Of a stretch of DNA of 64,000 nucleotides, positions 27,035-37,007 are shown one piece after another. Source of the DNA: Roseivivax sediminis (lineage in GTDB: Bacteria; Pseudomonadota; Alphaproteobacteria; Rhodobacterales; Rhodobacteraceae). The stretch is taken from assembly GCF_900112685.1 (NCBI RefSeq), contig NZ_FOMS01000003.1:303518-367517 (forward strand). Reading direction: 5' to 3'. Below the pieces are notes generated by a model. It was not told where the DNA came from. It did not search any database and saw only the letters and a program-made list of their open reading frames with translations. A program made the position numbers and the translations under genes. Position 1 is the stretch's first letter. Each line of letters begins with the position of its first letter.

Positions 27035-30000
27035 TCAGTCCTCGAGCGGCATGATCTTGAGCGACTCGATCCCGCGGTCATCGACGATCTTGACCGCGAT
27101 CCGACGGTTATCACCCGCCTCGAACGGCAGCGACGTCGTGCCGTGGAACTGCTCCAGCAGGTCCTCGTCCAGCTCTGCCCGGACCGTCTTGCGCAGGCGG
27201 TTCCAGCCGCCCTTGGCGTCCGCCATCGGAAAGAACACCTGGTGCGGCATCAGGGATCGCTGGTCGTAGTCGGTGTCCAGTTCCCACATCGCGATCTGCT
27301 TCTTGCCGCCGGAGATCAGATCGCCAGTCTTCGGGTCGAAATAGTCGAAGCCGCTCACCTCGACCTCCCAAAGCCCGTCCTCGCGCTTGCGCAACTCCAC
27401 GTCCGGCTGCCCCATCAGCCAGAAGGACTGGTTCGAGGCGCGCTTCTTCTTCAGGTCCTCGGTCAACAGGTCGGTGTTCATCTGCGCCTTGAGCAGCGTC
27501 ACGCCCGGCCAGTTCACCTCGTCGATGTCCTTCGCGGCCTCCGGGTCGAAGGTGAAGGCGCAGAACAGGATGAACTTGGGCGACGGGCGCAGGGTCTCGG
27601 CCTCGGTCAGGGCCAGTTCCACCTGCCGCTGCTCCAGCGCCGCGTGCTCGGGGCCGAAGCTGACGACGACGCGCTCGCCCGTCTCGGCCAGCGACCCGCT
27701 GGCGTGGATGTGCTTCAGCCCCGGCAAGGTCTCGAACTCGGCGAAGCGGAGCATGGCGCCGCCCTTTCCGCGCACGCCGGTCTTCAGCAGTTCGTCGCGC
27801 CACAGCGCCTGGCGGGAGGTCTCGCCGGAGCGGGCGACGGTCTCGTCGGCCTCCTGTGGCGGCATGCTCTCGTCCAGCGACAGGACCGTCGGCGCCGGCA
27901 CCGCCTCGACCGAGAAGGGCCCGCAGATGCGCAGCTTGGATTTGTCGATGCGCGGCTTGTCGTAGAGCGTCTCCTGCTCGGCATGGTCGGCGATGGACTG
28001 GTCCATGCGGCGCTGCATCGCCTGCCGGGCGGCGTGGAAGGCGTCGAACGCGGCGCGGGCGGCGTCGGGCCAATCGTCTGGCCAATCGAAGGGCACCTCC
28101 CATTCGTGCAGGCTGTCGCCCTTTGCAAAGTCCACCGGCTTGCCCTTGCGCACGCCCTGCGCGGGCTTGAGCGGCTTCGGCGGATTGGCGGCCAGCGCGG
28201 CGTTCAGGTCGGCGAGCGCCGCCGCGATCTTCGGGTGGTCGTCGGCGTGGATCGTGTCGATGTCGGGGTTGTTGGCGATGCTCTTTAGCGTGATGTGCGG
28301 CACCGTCTCGTAGTCGAAGCCGCCACCCAGCCCCTCATGCGGATAGCGCAGGGCGTAGTAGTCGAAGCTGGCGGTCATCAGCCGCTGCTTGGCCAGCGTG
28401 ATCGCCACGCGGGAAGTGTCGCAGGTGATCCAGCGCCGCCCCCATTTCTCGGCAACGAAGGCTGTGGTGCCGGAACCGCAGGTGGGATCGATCACCAGAT
28501 CGCCGGGATCGGTGGTCATCAGGAGACAGCGTTCGATGGCTTTGGTATTCGTTTGAACGACGTACGTCTTTCTTTCGCCGAAGCCGCTTGAGCGTGTGTC
28601 GTCCCAGATATTGTTGCGGGGCTTGTAGCCGAAGTCCCCAAGATATCTCACGAACCCAAGTGTTTTGCCGCTTGCGGTTAGACGATTGGCTCTGTTGAGG
28701 CGCGTGAGTCCGTTCTGGTCAGTCCGAAACGTGCCTCCCGCAGGGGTAAATGTGCTCAGCTGAAACGGAAACTCTCGCAGGTCTTTTCCCTCAGCCGGTC
28801 TCTGATTGGTAATGGGATTGGCGCGAAACGGCTTCGACTCGGCAGGTAGCTCCTGCGCTCCGAATACTTCATCGTTGGATAGTCGTCGCCGATAGCCATT
28901 CGACAACTCGATCATCCGAAGGTTTTGGTCATCCTCAATCGACCTCGGCTCATAGGTGGGATTATATTTGGCTTTCCCCTTTTCCTTGGCATACCAGAGG
29001 GCGAAATCGTTTGTCGTATCGAGGCTTCCACCGCCTTTTCCGGTAGTTTTCCGGAAAATGATCTCTGAAATGAAGTTGTCCGAGCCAAAAATCTCGTCGA
29101 GTATCGCACGAACTCGGTGAACGTTCTCATCCGAAATCTGAACGAACACCGACCCGCTCTCGCTCAGCAGTTCCCGCGCCAGCATCAGCCGGTCGCGCAG
29201 ATAGGTGAGGTATGAGTGGATGCCAAGTTCCCAGGTGTCCCGGAACGCCTTGATCATCTCGGGTTCTTGGGTGAGGTCGTCGTCCGAGCGGTCCTTCACG
29301 TCGCGCTTGTTCGTGAAGGGCTGGAAGTTCGACCCGTATTTGATGCCGTAGGGCGGGTCGATGTAGATCATCTGCACCTTGCCGCCCATGCTCTCCTTGG
29401 TCAGGAGCGAGTTCATCACCAGCAGGCTGTCGCCCGCCACCAGCCGGTTCGACCAGCCCTTTTCATGGTGGTAGAAATCCAGCGCCTGGCGCAGCGGCAG
29501 GTTCTCGAACGGCGCCGCGAACAGGTCCGGCTGCCGCCACTGCGTCGCCGCGTCCTCGCCCTTCAGCCGCTTCGCCGCATTGGCGAGGATCGTCGCCGGA
29601 TCCACCCGCTCGTGAACATGGAGCGAGACGGTATCGACCTCGACACTCGTCCGCTCCGCCTTGCCCGTCCAGTTGAGATAAGGCGCCTGCAGCCGTTTCA
29701 GCTCCTGCAGCGCGTCCTTCATCCGCGCGGTATCGTCGCTGGCCAGCGCATCGTCGATCAGCTGCTCGATACCTGCGCGCGCAGAGTCGAAGTTCAGCAC
29801 CGGGTCGAGATGCGGGTCGTAGGCCCAGGTCATTTTCTCGCCATCGGGATCGGTGCCGGCATGGACCATGCCCACCTCGGGGTTGTTCACCCGCGTCTCG
29901 CCATGGCGGTAGCTCAGCACCTGCGTTTGATCGTCCGCCTTCCGTGTAGCTTTCTTGCGCGACCGCGCCGATGCCGGCTTGGATTCGCGTTCCTCCGGCG

Positions 30001-30226
30001 CGGTTAGCTCCAAGTCTGCGACATCGGCCCGATAGATCGAACCACCGCGTCCGCGTCCCCGGGCCAGCATCCCGTCGTCGACCAGCTCATCTCGGGCAGC
30101 CGCATAGTCCTGGTCGCTGAGGCCCGGCACCCGTTCACGCAGAAGCGCCATCATCGCGCCGTTGCCGATGGAAGAGCCGTCTTCGGGTGTGAGCGAAAGG
30201 ATCAGATCGGTCAGGCGGTCGGACAT
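27035..30226 (-). CDS. mod: Type III DNA adenine methyltransferase, Mod subunit, with extra N- and C-terminal domains
   Basis: A 1063-residue methyltransferase with motif IV DPPY at 290-293 preceding motif I DPTCGSGTT at 580-588, the beta-class order seen in type III Mod proteins. The target-recognition region lies between them. It is larger than the usual ~650 residues. Residues 1-70 resemble a winged helix ending GGSIYRAD, followed by a basic linker, and a C-terminal stretch of about 400 residues follows motif I, part of which (EVEVSGFDYFDP to MWELDTDYDQRSL) looks like a separate domain. It pairs with res. Confidence 0.88.
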   Translation of the reverse strand: MSDRLTDLILSLTPEDGSSIGNGAMMALLRERVPGLSDQDYAAARDELVDDGMLARGRGRGGSIYRADVADLELTAPEERESKPASARSRKKATRKADDQTQVLSYRHGETRVNNPEVGMVHAGTDPDGEKMTWAYDPHLDPVLNFDSARAGIEQLIDDALASDDTARMKDALQELKRLQAPYLNWTGKAERTSVEVDTVSLHVHERVDPATILANAAKRLKGEDAATQWRQPDLFAAPFENLPLRQALDFYHHEKGWSNRLVAGDSLLVMNSLLTKESMGGKVQMIYIDPPYGIKYGSNFQPFTNKRDVKDRSDDDLTQEPEMIKAFRDTWELGIHSYLTYLRDRLMLARELLSESGSVFVQISDENVHRVRAILDEIFGSDNFISEIIFRKTTGKGGGSLDTTNDFALWYAKEKGKAKYNPTYEPRSIEDDQNLRMIELSNGYRRRLSNDEVFGAQELPAESKPFRANPITNQRPAEGKDLREFPFQLSTFTPAGGTFRTDQNGLTRLNRANRLTASGKTLGFVRYLGDFGYKPRNNIWDDTRSSGFGERKTYVVQTNTKAIERCLLMTTDPGDLVIDPTCGSGTTAFVAEKWGRRWITCDTSRVAITLAKQRLMTASFDYYALRYPHEGLGGGFDYETVPHITLKSIANNPDIDTIHADDHPKIAAALADLNAALAANPPKPLKPAQGVRKGKPVDFAKGDSLHEWEVPFDWPDDWPDAARAAFDAFHAARQAMQRRMDQSIADHAEQETLYDKPRIDKSKLRICGPFSVEAVPAPTVLSLDESMPPQEADETVARSGETSRQALWRDELLKTGVRGKGGAMLRFAEFETLPGLKHIHASGSLAETGERVVVSFGPEHAALEQRQVELALTEAETLRPSPKFILFCAFTFDPEAAKDIDEVNWPGVTLLKAQMNTDLLTEDLKKKRASNQSFWLMGQPDVELRKREDGLWEVEVSGFDYFDPKTGDLISGGKKQIAMWELDTDYDQRSLMPHQVFFPMADAKGGWNRLRKTVRAELDEDLLEQFHGTTSLPFEAGDNRRIAVKIVDDRGIESLKIMPLED

Positions 30227-30417
30227 GTAGCTTTGAACTCGCAAAAGGGCTTGTTTTCATTACCCTATCGCGGGTCTTCGTGGTTTGCACGAGCAATTCA
30301 GGCGTCAGCTGCGCGCTTGCTCGGCGCACCCAGTAATCATGTCGGGGCAGGTGCGGACATTTTTCCTTCGCGCCCGAACAAAGTGGCCAACTTCCCTTTC
30401 GTAGGACCGACTTCCGG

Positions 30418-31551
30418 GTGCGTGATAACGACACCGAAGGTCGCTCAAGATACGATGGAGGGCGCAAACGCTTGGCAAATCCATGGACACCCGTCTGGAA
30501 CGAGAAACACGCGGCTTGGGCTATCGATTTTCGTATAGGGTCTCGCCGCATCCGCCGAAGACTTCCCGTGGGCGACAAGTCCCAGCGCAAGATTGCCGAA
30601 AAGCTGGCTGAGAAGATTTATCATTCAGCTTGGCAGGACGAACTTCAGATTGAGCAGAAGCCGAGGAAGACATCGTTCGTCAAGGCGGCGGAGTTATACG
30701 AAGCAGGCGGCGGGGAAGCCCGGTTTCTTCCCAAGCTGAAGCGGTATTTTGGACGCGATACGTTCATCGAGGACATCGATGAAGTTCGCATCATGGAAGC
30801 AGCGGCAGCTCTATATCCGGAAGCGCGGCCAGATACGATCCGGCGTCAGGTTCGGGTTCCGATACGTTCAATACAAAATTTCACAGCGGGGAAGCGTCGA
30901 CATAAGTCGACGGACACGCGGAGGGTGCGGTGGCTCAGGCCGGAAGAGGCGGAACGGATGCTGCAGGTTGCCAGCGATCCTGACGCAATTGGCCTCCGTG
31001 ACCCACGGCGCGAGACCCTGCGCAAGATCGCCTTCATGCTCGGCACCGGTGCGGGGCCCGGTGAGACCATGGCGCTCGATGGAAAAGGTTGGAATTCAAC
31101 AACGCGCGAGTGGTGGCTGCCGGGCACCAAAACCGCTTTTCGGCCGCGCTTCGTATTCTTGCCACGGCGAGCAGTCGAGCTGGTCGGCGAGATACCTGCC
31201 GAAGGTCCGGCTTTCCCGGCTCCGAATGGCCAACCCTACAAAATCCACCCAAACCGGGGTGCGCAGATGGCGGTCGCGTTCGGAAAGGTGCGCGATGCAG
31301 CCGGGTTAGACGCGGACGTCGTCCCCTACACGCTTCGCCATACGTGGGCGACCTGGTTTTACGCTCAGACCAAGGATTGGGCCGCTTTGCTCGATCATGG
31401 CGGATGGGGGCGCTCGGACACTGCAAATCGCTACAGGAAGATCGCGCCAAAGGACCTCGCCAACCAGCTTCTTGCCTATGGATGGGACTTTCGGTCCGAG
31501 GAGGGGGAACCGGTTCGGTTCGGTGAAATGGTATCAGTCGGCTTCCGTTAA
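30418..31551 (+). CDS. Divergent tyrosine recombinase (second copy)
   Basis: A 377-residue integrase, transcribed rightward away from mod, starting at GTG 30418. It aligns with the left recombinase along its length (LRDPRRETLRKIAF, TLRHTWATWF, LLAYGWDFR). Box I reads TGAGPGE with Gly213 where Arg is expected, and box II has Tyr304 in place of His; Arg307, His327 (DHGGW) and Tyr339 are present. The two relatives bracket the res-mod genes, pointing outward. Confidence 0.8.
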   Translation: MRDNDTEGRSRYDGGRKRLANPWTPVWNEKHAAWAIDFRIGSRRIRRRLPVGDKSQRKIAEKLAEKIYHSAWQDELQIEQKPRKTSFVKAAELYEAGGGEARFLPKLKRYFGRDTFIEDIDEVRIMEAAAALYPEARPDTIRRQVRVPIRSIQNFTAGKRRHKSTDTRRVRWLRPEEAERMLQVASDPDAIGLRDPRRETLRKIAFMLGTGAGPGETMALDGKGWNSTTREWWLPGTKTAFRPRFVFLPRRAVELVGEIPAEGPAFPAPNGQPYKIHPNRGAQMAVAFGKVRDAAGLDADVVPYTLRHTWATWFYAQTKDWAALLDHGGWGRSDTANRYRKIAPKDLANQLLAYGWDFRSEEGEPVRFGEMVSVGFR

Positions 31552-31970
31552 GGGAAACCAGACGGCCACCGCCGACTGCTTCGCCCCAACACGCCGCGAT
31601 CGGCCCAATCCAGCCGTTTAGGGTGAAAGTCAGCGCGGCGCCGCAGCATCACCAGACCAGTCATTCCACTACGACAGCGATGGGAAGCAAAGGCAGGCCC
31701 TACCCAGTGCGGGACATGCTGCCCCTTGCAACGAACGCTCGATCCTCCGTCGTGCCCACGAATGGTATCGCGAGGGAATGGCTGCAGCTGGCATTTTCTT
31801 CTGAAAGCGCTCCTTTGATCGAAGCCTGAACCGCTGATTTTGTTTTTTGGCATTGGGTAGGGGATTGACGATAGTGGGCACAAAGCCGGAAGTGCAGCCC
31901 GCACTTTTCCTCTGGTGATCTTCCCACATCGCCGTTTCCCCTCGCATGAAATTCAAGCTATTTCAGGCGT
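31552..31970. other. Intergenic region between the recombinase and the antiporter
   Basis: No credible gene. The promoter of the antiporter gene should lie here, but no clear boxes are seen. Confidence 0.4.
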
Positions 31971-34508
31971 ATGGATATCGTTCTCGCCACCACTGTCATT
32001 GCGTCCCTGTTCCTCGTCATAGGAGCGGCGGAGCCGCTCGCCGCGCGCCTGAAGCTTCCCTACAGCGTGATCCTGGCCGTGCTCGGCGTGATGATCGGTG
32101 CCGGCGCGATCTTCTTCCTGCGAACCGAGCTGACTGACGCACTGAACCCAGTAGCCGAGGCGATCTTGGGATTGCCGATCCGCTCCAACGTATTCCTCTA
32201 CGTGTTCCTGCCGACGCTACTGTTCCAGGCGACACTGGGAATGAACCTGCGGCGGATGCTCGACGACTGGGTGCCGATCCTCGTTCTCGCGGTCGTGGCC
32301 GTTGTCGTGGCGACGTTCAGCGTGGGCTACGCCTTATCGTGGGCCAGCGCGCTGCCTCTCGTGGCCTGCCTCCTGATTGGCGCCATTGTCTCCACGACCG
32401 ACCCTTCCGCGGTGGTCACCATCTTCCGGTCGATCTCGGCGCCGCGTCGGCTGGCGCGGATCATCGAGGGGGAGAGCCTGCTCAACGACGCCGCCGCCAT
32501 CGCGCTCTTCGGCCTGTTCATGGGCTTCGTGATGCTCGGGATGCCGGATCCCGACCTTTACGAGGCGCTTGTCCGGTTCCCGGTCCTGATCGCGGGAGGC
32601 GCAGCTGTCGGCTGGCTGGCGGCACGGCTGGCGATCTGGGTCATGGCGCTCTTCTCGCGCCACGAGCTGGCCCAGATCTCGATTTCGGTCGCTCTGCCAT
32701 ACCTCGCCTATATCGGGGCTGAGCAGAGCATCGGCGCCTCGGGCGTCATCGCCGTGGTGGCCGCTGGACTGACGCTCAACTTGACCGGACCCGGCCGCCT
32801 GCCGCCACAGGCCTGGACGAACCTGCGAGAGATTTGGGACGTGCTGGCGCATTGGGCCGGGGCGTTGATCTTCGTCCTTGCCGCGCTGCTGATCCCGCGG
32901 TTGCTGGAGGAGATCCGCGTCGAGGATTTCGTTTTGGTCGGCGTGGTGATCCTCGCCGCCGTCGCGGCGCGGGCGGTAATCCTGTTCGGGCTCCTGCCGC
33001 TGCTGACTGCGCTCAAGCTCTCGCCCGCGGTCGAGCGCCCCTACCGGGTCGCGATCCTCTGGGGCGGCCTGCGGGGCGCGGTGACGCTTGCACTGGCACT
33101 CGCAGTGACGGAAAGTTTCCGCGTGCCGGACGGTATCCAGCGCGTGGTGGGCATTCTTGCCACAGGCTTCACGCTCTTCACCCTCATGGTTCAAGGCACG
33201 ACGCTCAGGTGGGTCATCGGCCGGCTGGGGCTCGACCGGCTCTCGCCTATCGACGAGGCGCTGTCGCGTCAGGTTGTCGCCGTCGCTCTTCAGACTGTGC
33301 GTGAGGATGTGGCGCGCACCACCGAGAACTACGAGCTGAGCCGCGATATCGTGCGTTCCGAAGCCAAGCGGTTCGGCGAACGGCTCGACCAAGCGGTGAG
33401 TCTGGCCGAGGACAGCGGCGACATCCTCGACCGCGACCGGGTCACGCTGGGTCTGATCGCGCTTGCTGGGCACGAGCGCGACACGATCATCTCCCGTGTG
33501 CAGGAGCGGACGATCTCGGCCCGGATGGCCGAACAAGTCTTGTTCGACGCGGACCGTCTGATCGAGGGCGCCCGCAGCCAGGGGCGCAACGGCTATAACC
33601 GCGCGGCAAGGCGCAGCGTCGCCTACGGTCGGGGGTTTCGTATCGCCGTGGTCCTGAACGGCCGTCTGCGCCTGTCCGGTCCGCTGGCGCGCATGACCGC
33701 CGACCGGTTCGAGCTTCTGCTCTCGCAGCGGTTGATCTTGCGTGATCTTGGCGCCTTCATCGACGGTCGCATCCGGCGCATTCACGGACGGCGCGTGGCG
33801 GAACTGCTGCACGAATTGCTTTCGCGTCGGATCGAGATGGTGGAGACGGCATTGGAAGGGTTGCGCCTGCAGTATCCGGGCTATGCGGAGGAACTGGAGC
33901 GCCGGTTCATCAGGCGCACCGCGCTTCGTCTCGAAGAACGCGAATACATCGCAATCCGCGAGGACGGGCTGATCGGAGCAGAGGTCTACACCACATTGAT
34001 GCAGAACCTCCATGCGCGCAGGACCGCGGCCGAGGAACGTCCGCATCTCGACATCGCACTCCAATGGACCGAACTCGTCCGGCAGTTTCCGCTCTTCGCC
34101 GAACTCGACGATGCGGTTTTGAAGCGCCTCGGCCGTGCACTCGAGACGCGCTACGTCAACGCCGGCGAGGTCATCATCCGCAAGGACAGCGCCGCCAGGA
34201 GCGTGTTCTTCATCGCCTCTGGGGCGGTGGAACTCGAAATCGCCGGACAGACATGGCGGCTCGGGCGCGGCGAGATGTTCGGACAGATGGCGATCCTGAT
34301 GAAGAAGGCCCGCCGCGCCGAGGTGCGCGCCATCGCGCCATCGACGCTGCTGGTGCTCGACGAAGTGCGTTTCCGCCGGCTCCTGGAGCGCAGCGAGGCT
34401 CTTCAAAACGCCGTACGTGCGAGCGCCGATAAGCGTGGGGTCGACTCGGACAATCTGTTCGAGGACACGAACGTCGAGAGCCCGGCAGACGATCGGACGT
34501 CGGTGTGA
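31971..34508 (+). CDS. CPA1-type Na+/H+ antiporter with C-terminal cyclic-nucleotide-like domain
   Basis: An 845-residue protein. The first ~420 residues are a 12-helix CPA1/NHE exchanger with STTDPSAVV at 141-149 and EGESLLNDAAA at 166-176; D173 is the expected transport aspartate. A long helical cytoplasmic region follows. Residues ~705-815 form a cNMP-binding-type beta-barrel (GEMFGQMAIL, then RRAEVRAIAP). In the phosphate-binding cassette Gln replaces the usual Glu after FG, so ligand binding is uncertain. The layout resembles plant SOS1 and sperm NHE proteins. It would exchange Na+ for H+ at the inner membrane. Confidence 0.88.
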   Translation: MDIVLATTVIASLFLVIGAAEPLAARLKLPYSVILAVLGVMIGAGAIFFLRTELTDALNPVAEAILGLPIRSNVFLYVFLPTLLFQATLGMNLRRMLDDWVPILVLAVVAVVVATFSVGYALSWASALPLVACLLIGAIVSTTDPSAVVTIFRSISAPRRLARIIEGESLLNDAAAIALFGLFMGFVMLGMPDPDLYEALVRFPVLIAGGAAVGWLAARLAIWVMALFSRHELAQISISVALPYLAYIGAEQSIGASGVIAVVAAGLTLNLTGPGRLPPQAWTNLREIWDVLAHWAGALIFVLAALLIPRLLEEIRVEDFVLVGVVILAAVAARAVILFGLLPLLTALKLSPAVERPYRVAILWGGLRGAVTLALALAVTESFRVPDGIQRVVGILATGFTLFTLMVQGTTLRWVIGRLGLDRLSPIDEALSRQVVAVALQTVREDVARTTENYELSRDIVRSEAKRFGERLDQAVSLAEDSGDILDRDRVTLGLIALAGHERDTIISRVQERTISARMAEQVLFDADRLIEGARSQGRNGYNRAARRSVAYGRGFRIAVVLNGRLRLSGPLARMTADRFELLLSQRLILRDLGAFIDGRIRRIHGRRVAELLHELLSRRIEMVETALEGLRLQYPGYAEELERRFIRRTALRLEEREYIAIREDGLIGAEVYTTLMQNLHARRTAAEERPHLDIALQWTELVRQFPLFAELDDAVLKRLGRALETRYVNAGEVIIRKDSAARSVFFIASGAVELEIAGQTWRLGRGEMFGQMAILMKKARRAEVRAIAPSTLLVLDEVRFRRLLERSEALQNAVRASADKRGVDSDNLFEDTNVESPADDRTSV

Positions 34509-34597
34509 CATCAGTCCAGCGCCGCGTCGAACTTCATGACGTTACGCCCGCCTCTGGCGTAGTTGCGACGTTCATTTTCGCGTCGGCGAGGCCTGGG

Positions 34598-35182
34598 TTA
34601 CGGCCAAAGCGAAATCAAAATCATGTCGATTGCTACTATCAGGACTATGCTGCTTGGTATTCTGCGCAATGAGGCAAATTCCGGTCGAATGCCACCACCG
34701 CGCCTGTAAAAGATGCTACCGAGTAAGGCAAAATAGCCCGACGAGATAACGGCAAGCAAGGCGTAGAAATAAATGGCTGGGGAGCCATGCGTTTCTGAGA
34801 TCACGAAAGAGATAGCAGCAATGCTTGGGATTGTGGCCACATCAAATAAATGCGATCTGTCCGGACGCTCTGATGGTTGTCTATTCTTAGAAGCAAAGTT
34901 CGCCGATCGCCTTTGAAAGTCTCGCGCTGCGAATACGATCAGGATGGCACCGCAAGTAAATGTAACGGACGGGCCTTCAAGCAAAAGAAAGGAAATCGTT
35001 ACGGAAAGAAAATATAGTGCAATTACAATCAATAGCGCCCCACATAACGCCATTGAAAAGATTTTGGAGCGATTTGCATGATACTGAGCTTGGGCCTCTC
35101 GAGAAGATGCCGCGAGCAGTGGAAGAGGATTGAATATACACGTCAGAACTATGAGGCTTCGGACGATCTCACTCGATTCCAT
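34598..35182 (-). CDS. MarC-like membrane protein, low GC
   Basis: A 194-residue protein with about six hydrophobic segments. The opening (LIVLTCIFNPLPLLAA), the second helix region (LLLEGPSVTFTCGAILIVFAARDF) and the mid motif (FDVATIPSIAAISFVIS) are in the order and spacing of the MarC/YchE family, but divergent. MarC proteins have no settled function. Codon use is much AT-richer than its neighbours, a sign of recent transfer. It stands alone between two antiporter genes. Confidence 0.5.
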   Translation of the reverse strand: MESSEIVRSLIVLTCIFNPLPLLAASSREAQAQYHANRSKIFSMALCGALLIVIALYFLSVTISFLLLEGPSVTFTCGAILIVFAARDFQRRSANFASKNRQPSERPDRSHLFDVATIPSIAAISFVISETHGSPAIYFYALLAVISSGYFALLGSIFYRRGGGIRPEFASLRRIPSSIVLIVAIDMILISLWP

Positions 35183-35285
35183 CTGATCTCGCCCCCAGGT
35201 TCAGTCTATGCACCAGATCTTCCAATGCAGATGAACGCGCACTTACTTTTCGCGCCAAAACCAATTTTCCGATGGCCGACGGCTA

Positions 35286-37007
35286 TCATGTTCGTTGGGC
35301 CTCTTCCGTTTCGATGGACGGGATCTCGGTCCGCTCTTCCTCCGGTGCGCCGCAGAGCAGGTCCACCGCACGGTCTGCCGCGTCCTGGAACGGCTCCAGC
35401 ACCATGTCCGCCCCGGATGCAAAGAGTTCCTCGGTGTCCTTTGGATGATGTGACGCGACGGCCACCCGCCCGCGGAAGCCGGAGGAGCGGGTGAGCTGGA
35501 TTAACGTCGTGCGCGTGTCCTCGTGGCTAAGGCCCGTTGGGTGGATCGGAACGGTCGAGACGATCCATTCCGCTCGCGAGAGCGGAAGCTCGGCCACGAA
35601 TTCGGGGTCGGTCGCGTCGCCGAACTCGGTCTCGAGCCCCAGCTCTCGCCAGCGCCGTACGGCCAGAGGGTTGAAATCCACGCCCAGCACCCGGATGCCG
35701 CGCTTTTTCAGGCGCATTCCGATTGCGGTGCCAAAGCGGCCCAGCCCGAAAACGATCGCGGTGTAGCCGTCCTCTCGATGCGCCCCGGTCTCGGATGGCT
35801 CGCGCGGTGTGCCCTTGCGCTCGAAGACGCCCAGGAACCGCTCAAACATCGCGTAAAGTTGGTGCGAATAGGTGATCATGTAGGTCGAGGCAGCGATGGT
35901 CACGAGCCCCACCATGGTGACGAGGCCAAGCGCGTCTTCCTGCACATGGCCAAGCGACACGCCCATGGCGACGAAAATCAGTGAAAACTCGCTGATCTGC
36001 GCCACCGTCAGTCCCGCCAGGAATCCCGTGCGCTTGCGGTAGCCCATCGCCCCCATGATCGCGAGCACGATGAGCGGATTGCCGACCAGCACGAAGAGCG
36101 AGAAGACGATGGCCCCGCTGACATGCGCGCCCAGAAGCGAAAGATCGAGTGCGGAACCGAGCGCTATGAAGAAGAACAGCAATAGGAAATCGCGCAGCGG
36201 CGCGAGGCGCGCGGCGATGGTCTCCCGGTAGGGGGTCGAGGCGAGAGCGACGCCGGCCAGAAGGCCGCCCACCTCCTTGCCCAGCCCCACGATGTCGCCC
36301 GCCGCCGCGAACATCGCGGCCATGGCGATGGCGAAAATCACGAGAAGCTCGGGCGCCCGGGCCAGCCGTTCGGTAAGGGGATTGGCGACGTAGCGGACGA
36401 AGAGGACGACTATCGCCACCATCGCGACGCCCGAGGCCAGGACCAGAGGGACCGACCCGCCGCCATGTCCGCCATCCCCGGTGCCGATGCCAATGGCTGA
36501 CAGCACGATCATCGCCAGAACGACGACGAGGTCTTGCACGATCAGGAAGCCGAGCGCGATCTGGCCGTGCAGGCTGTCGATCTCGCGCTTGTCCGACAGA
36601 AGCTTCACGATGATGATCGTGGAGGAGAAGGTCAGCGCCACGGCGACATAAAGGCTGGTGACGTGCCCCAGCCCAAGCGCCAGCCCGATCAGGTAGCCGA
36701 AGATCGAAGTGAACGCGACCTGGCCGAGTCCGGTCAGAAGGGAAACCGCCCCGAGGGAGCGGATGAGCTTCACGTCGAGCTTTATGCCGACGAGGAACAG
36801 GAGGACCGCAATACCGAGCTCTGACAACAGGCTGATCTGCTCGTCCGATCGCACGAGGTCCAGCGCCGAGGGCCCCGCGATCAGGCCAACCGCGATGAAG
36901 CTGACGATCAGCGGCTGGCGCAGGATTATCCCGAGGAAGCCTACGACCGCTGCCAGAACGAGCAGTGCAGCGATCTCCGCGAACGGCGACTGAACAATTA
37001 CTTCCAT
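35286..37007 (-). CDS. CPA2-type (Kef-like) monovalent cation/proton antiporter with TrkA-N domain
   Basis: A 573-residue protein. The N-terminal ~400 residues form a 12-helix CPA2 exchanger (GLIAGPSAL, FLVGIKLD, FSSTIIIVKLL). A TrkA-N Rossmann domain follows (VFGLGRFGTAIGMRLKKRG), which in Kef-type proteins binds NAD(H) and gates transport. The start at 37007 overlaps the stop of the upstream HTH gene (TGATG). It probably moves K+ or Na+ against H+. Confidence 0.9.
   Translation of the reverse strand: MEVIVQSPFAEIAALLVLAAVVGFLGIILRQPLIVSFIAVGLIAGPSALDLVRSDEQISLLSELGIAVLLFLVGIKLDVKLIRSLGAVSLLTGLGQVAFTSIFGYLIGLALGLGHVTSLYVAVALTFSSTIIIVKLLSDKREIDSLHGQIALGFLIVQDLVVVLAMIVLSAIGIGTGDGGHGGGSVPLVLASGVAMVAIVVLFVRYVANPLTERLARAPELLVIFAIAMAAMFAAAGDIVGLGKEVGGLLAGVALASTPYRETIAARLAPLRDFLLLFFFIALGSALDLSLLGAHVSGAIVFSLFVLVGNPLIVLAIMGAMGYRKRTGFLAGLTVAQISEFSLIFVAMGVSLGHVQEDALGLVTMVGLVTIAASTYMITYSHQLYAMFERFLGVFERKGTPREPSETGAHREDGYTAIVFGLGRFGTAIGMRLKKRGIRVLGVDFNPLAVRRWRELGLETEFGDATDPEFVAELPLSRAEWIVSTVPIHPTGLSHEDTRTTLIQLTRSSGFRGRVAVASHHPKDTEELFASGADMVLEPFQDAADRAVDLLCGAPEEERTEIPSIETEEAQRT

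Noticed and set aside
32334..34511. A 725-residue open frame on the minus strand, opposite the NHE-type antiporter
   Set aside because: No motifs, skewed composition, and the antiporter on the plus strand is unambiguous.
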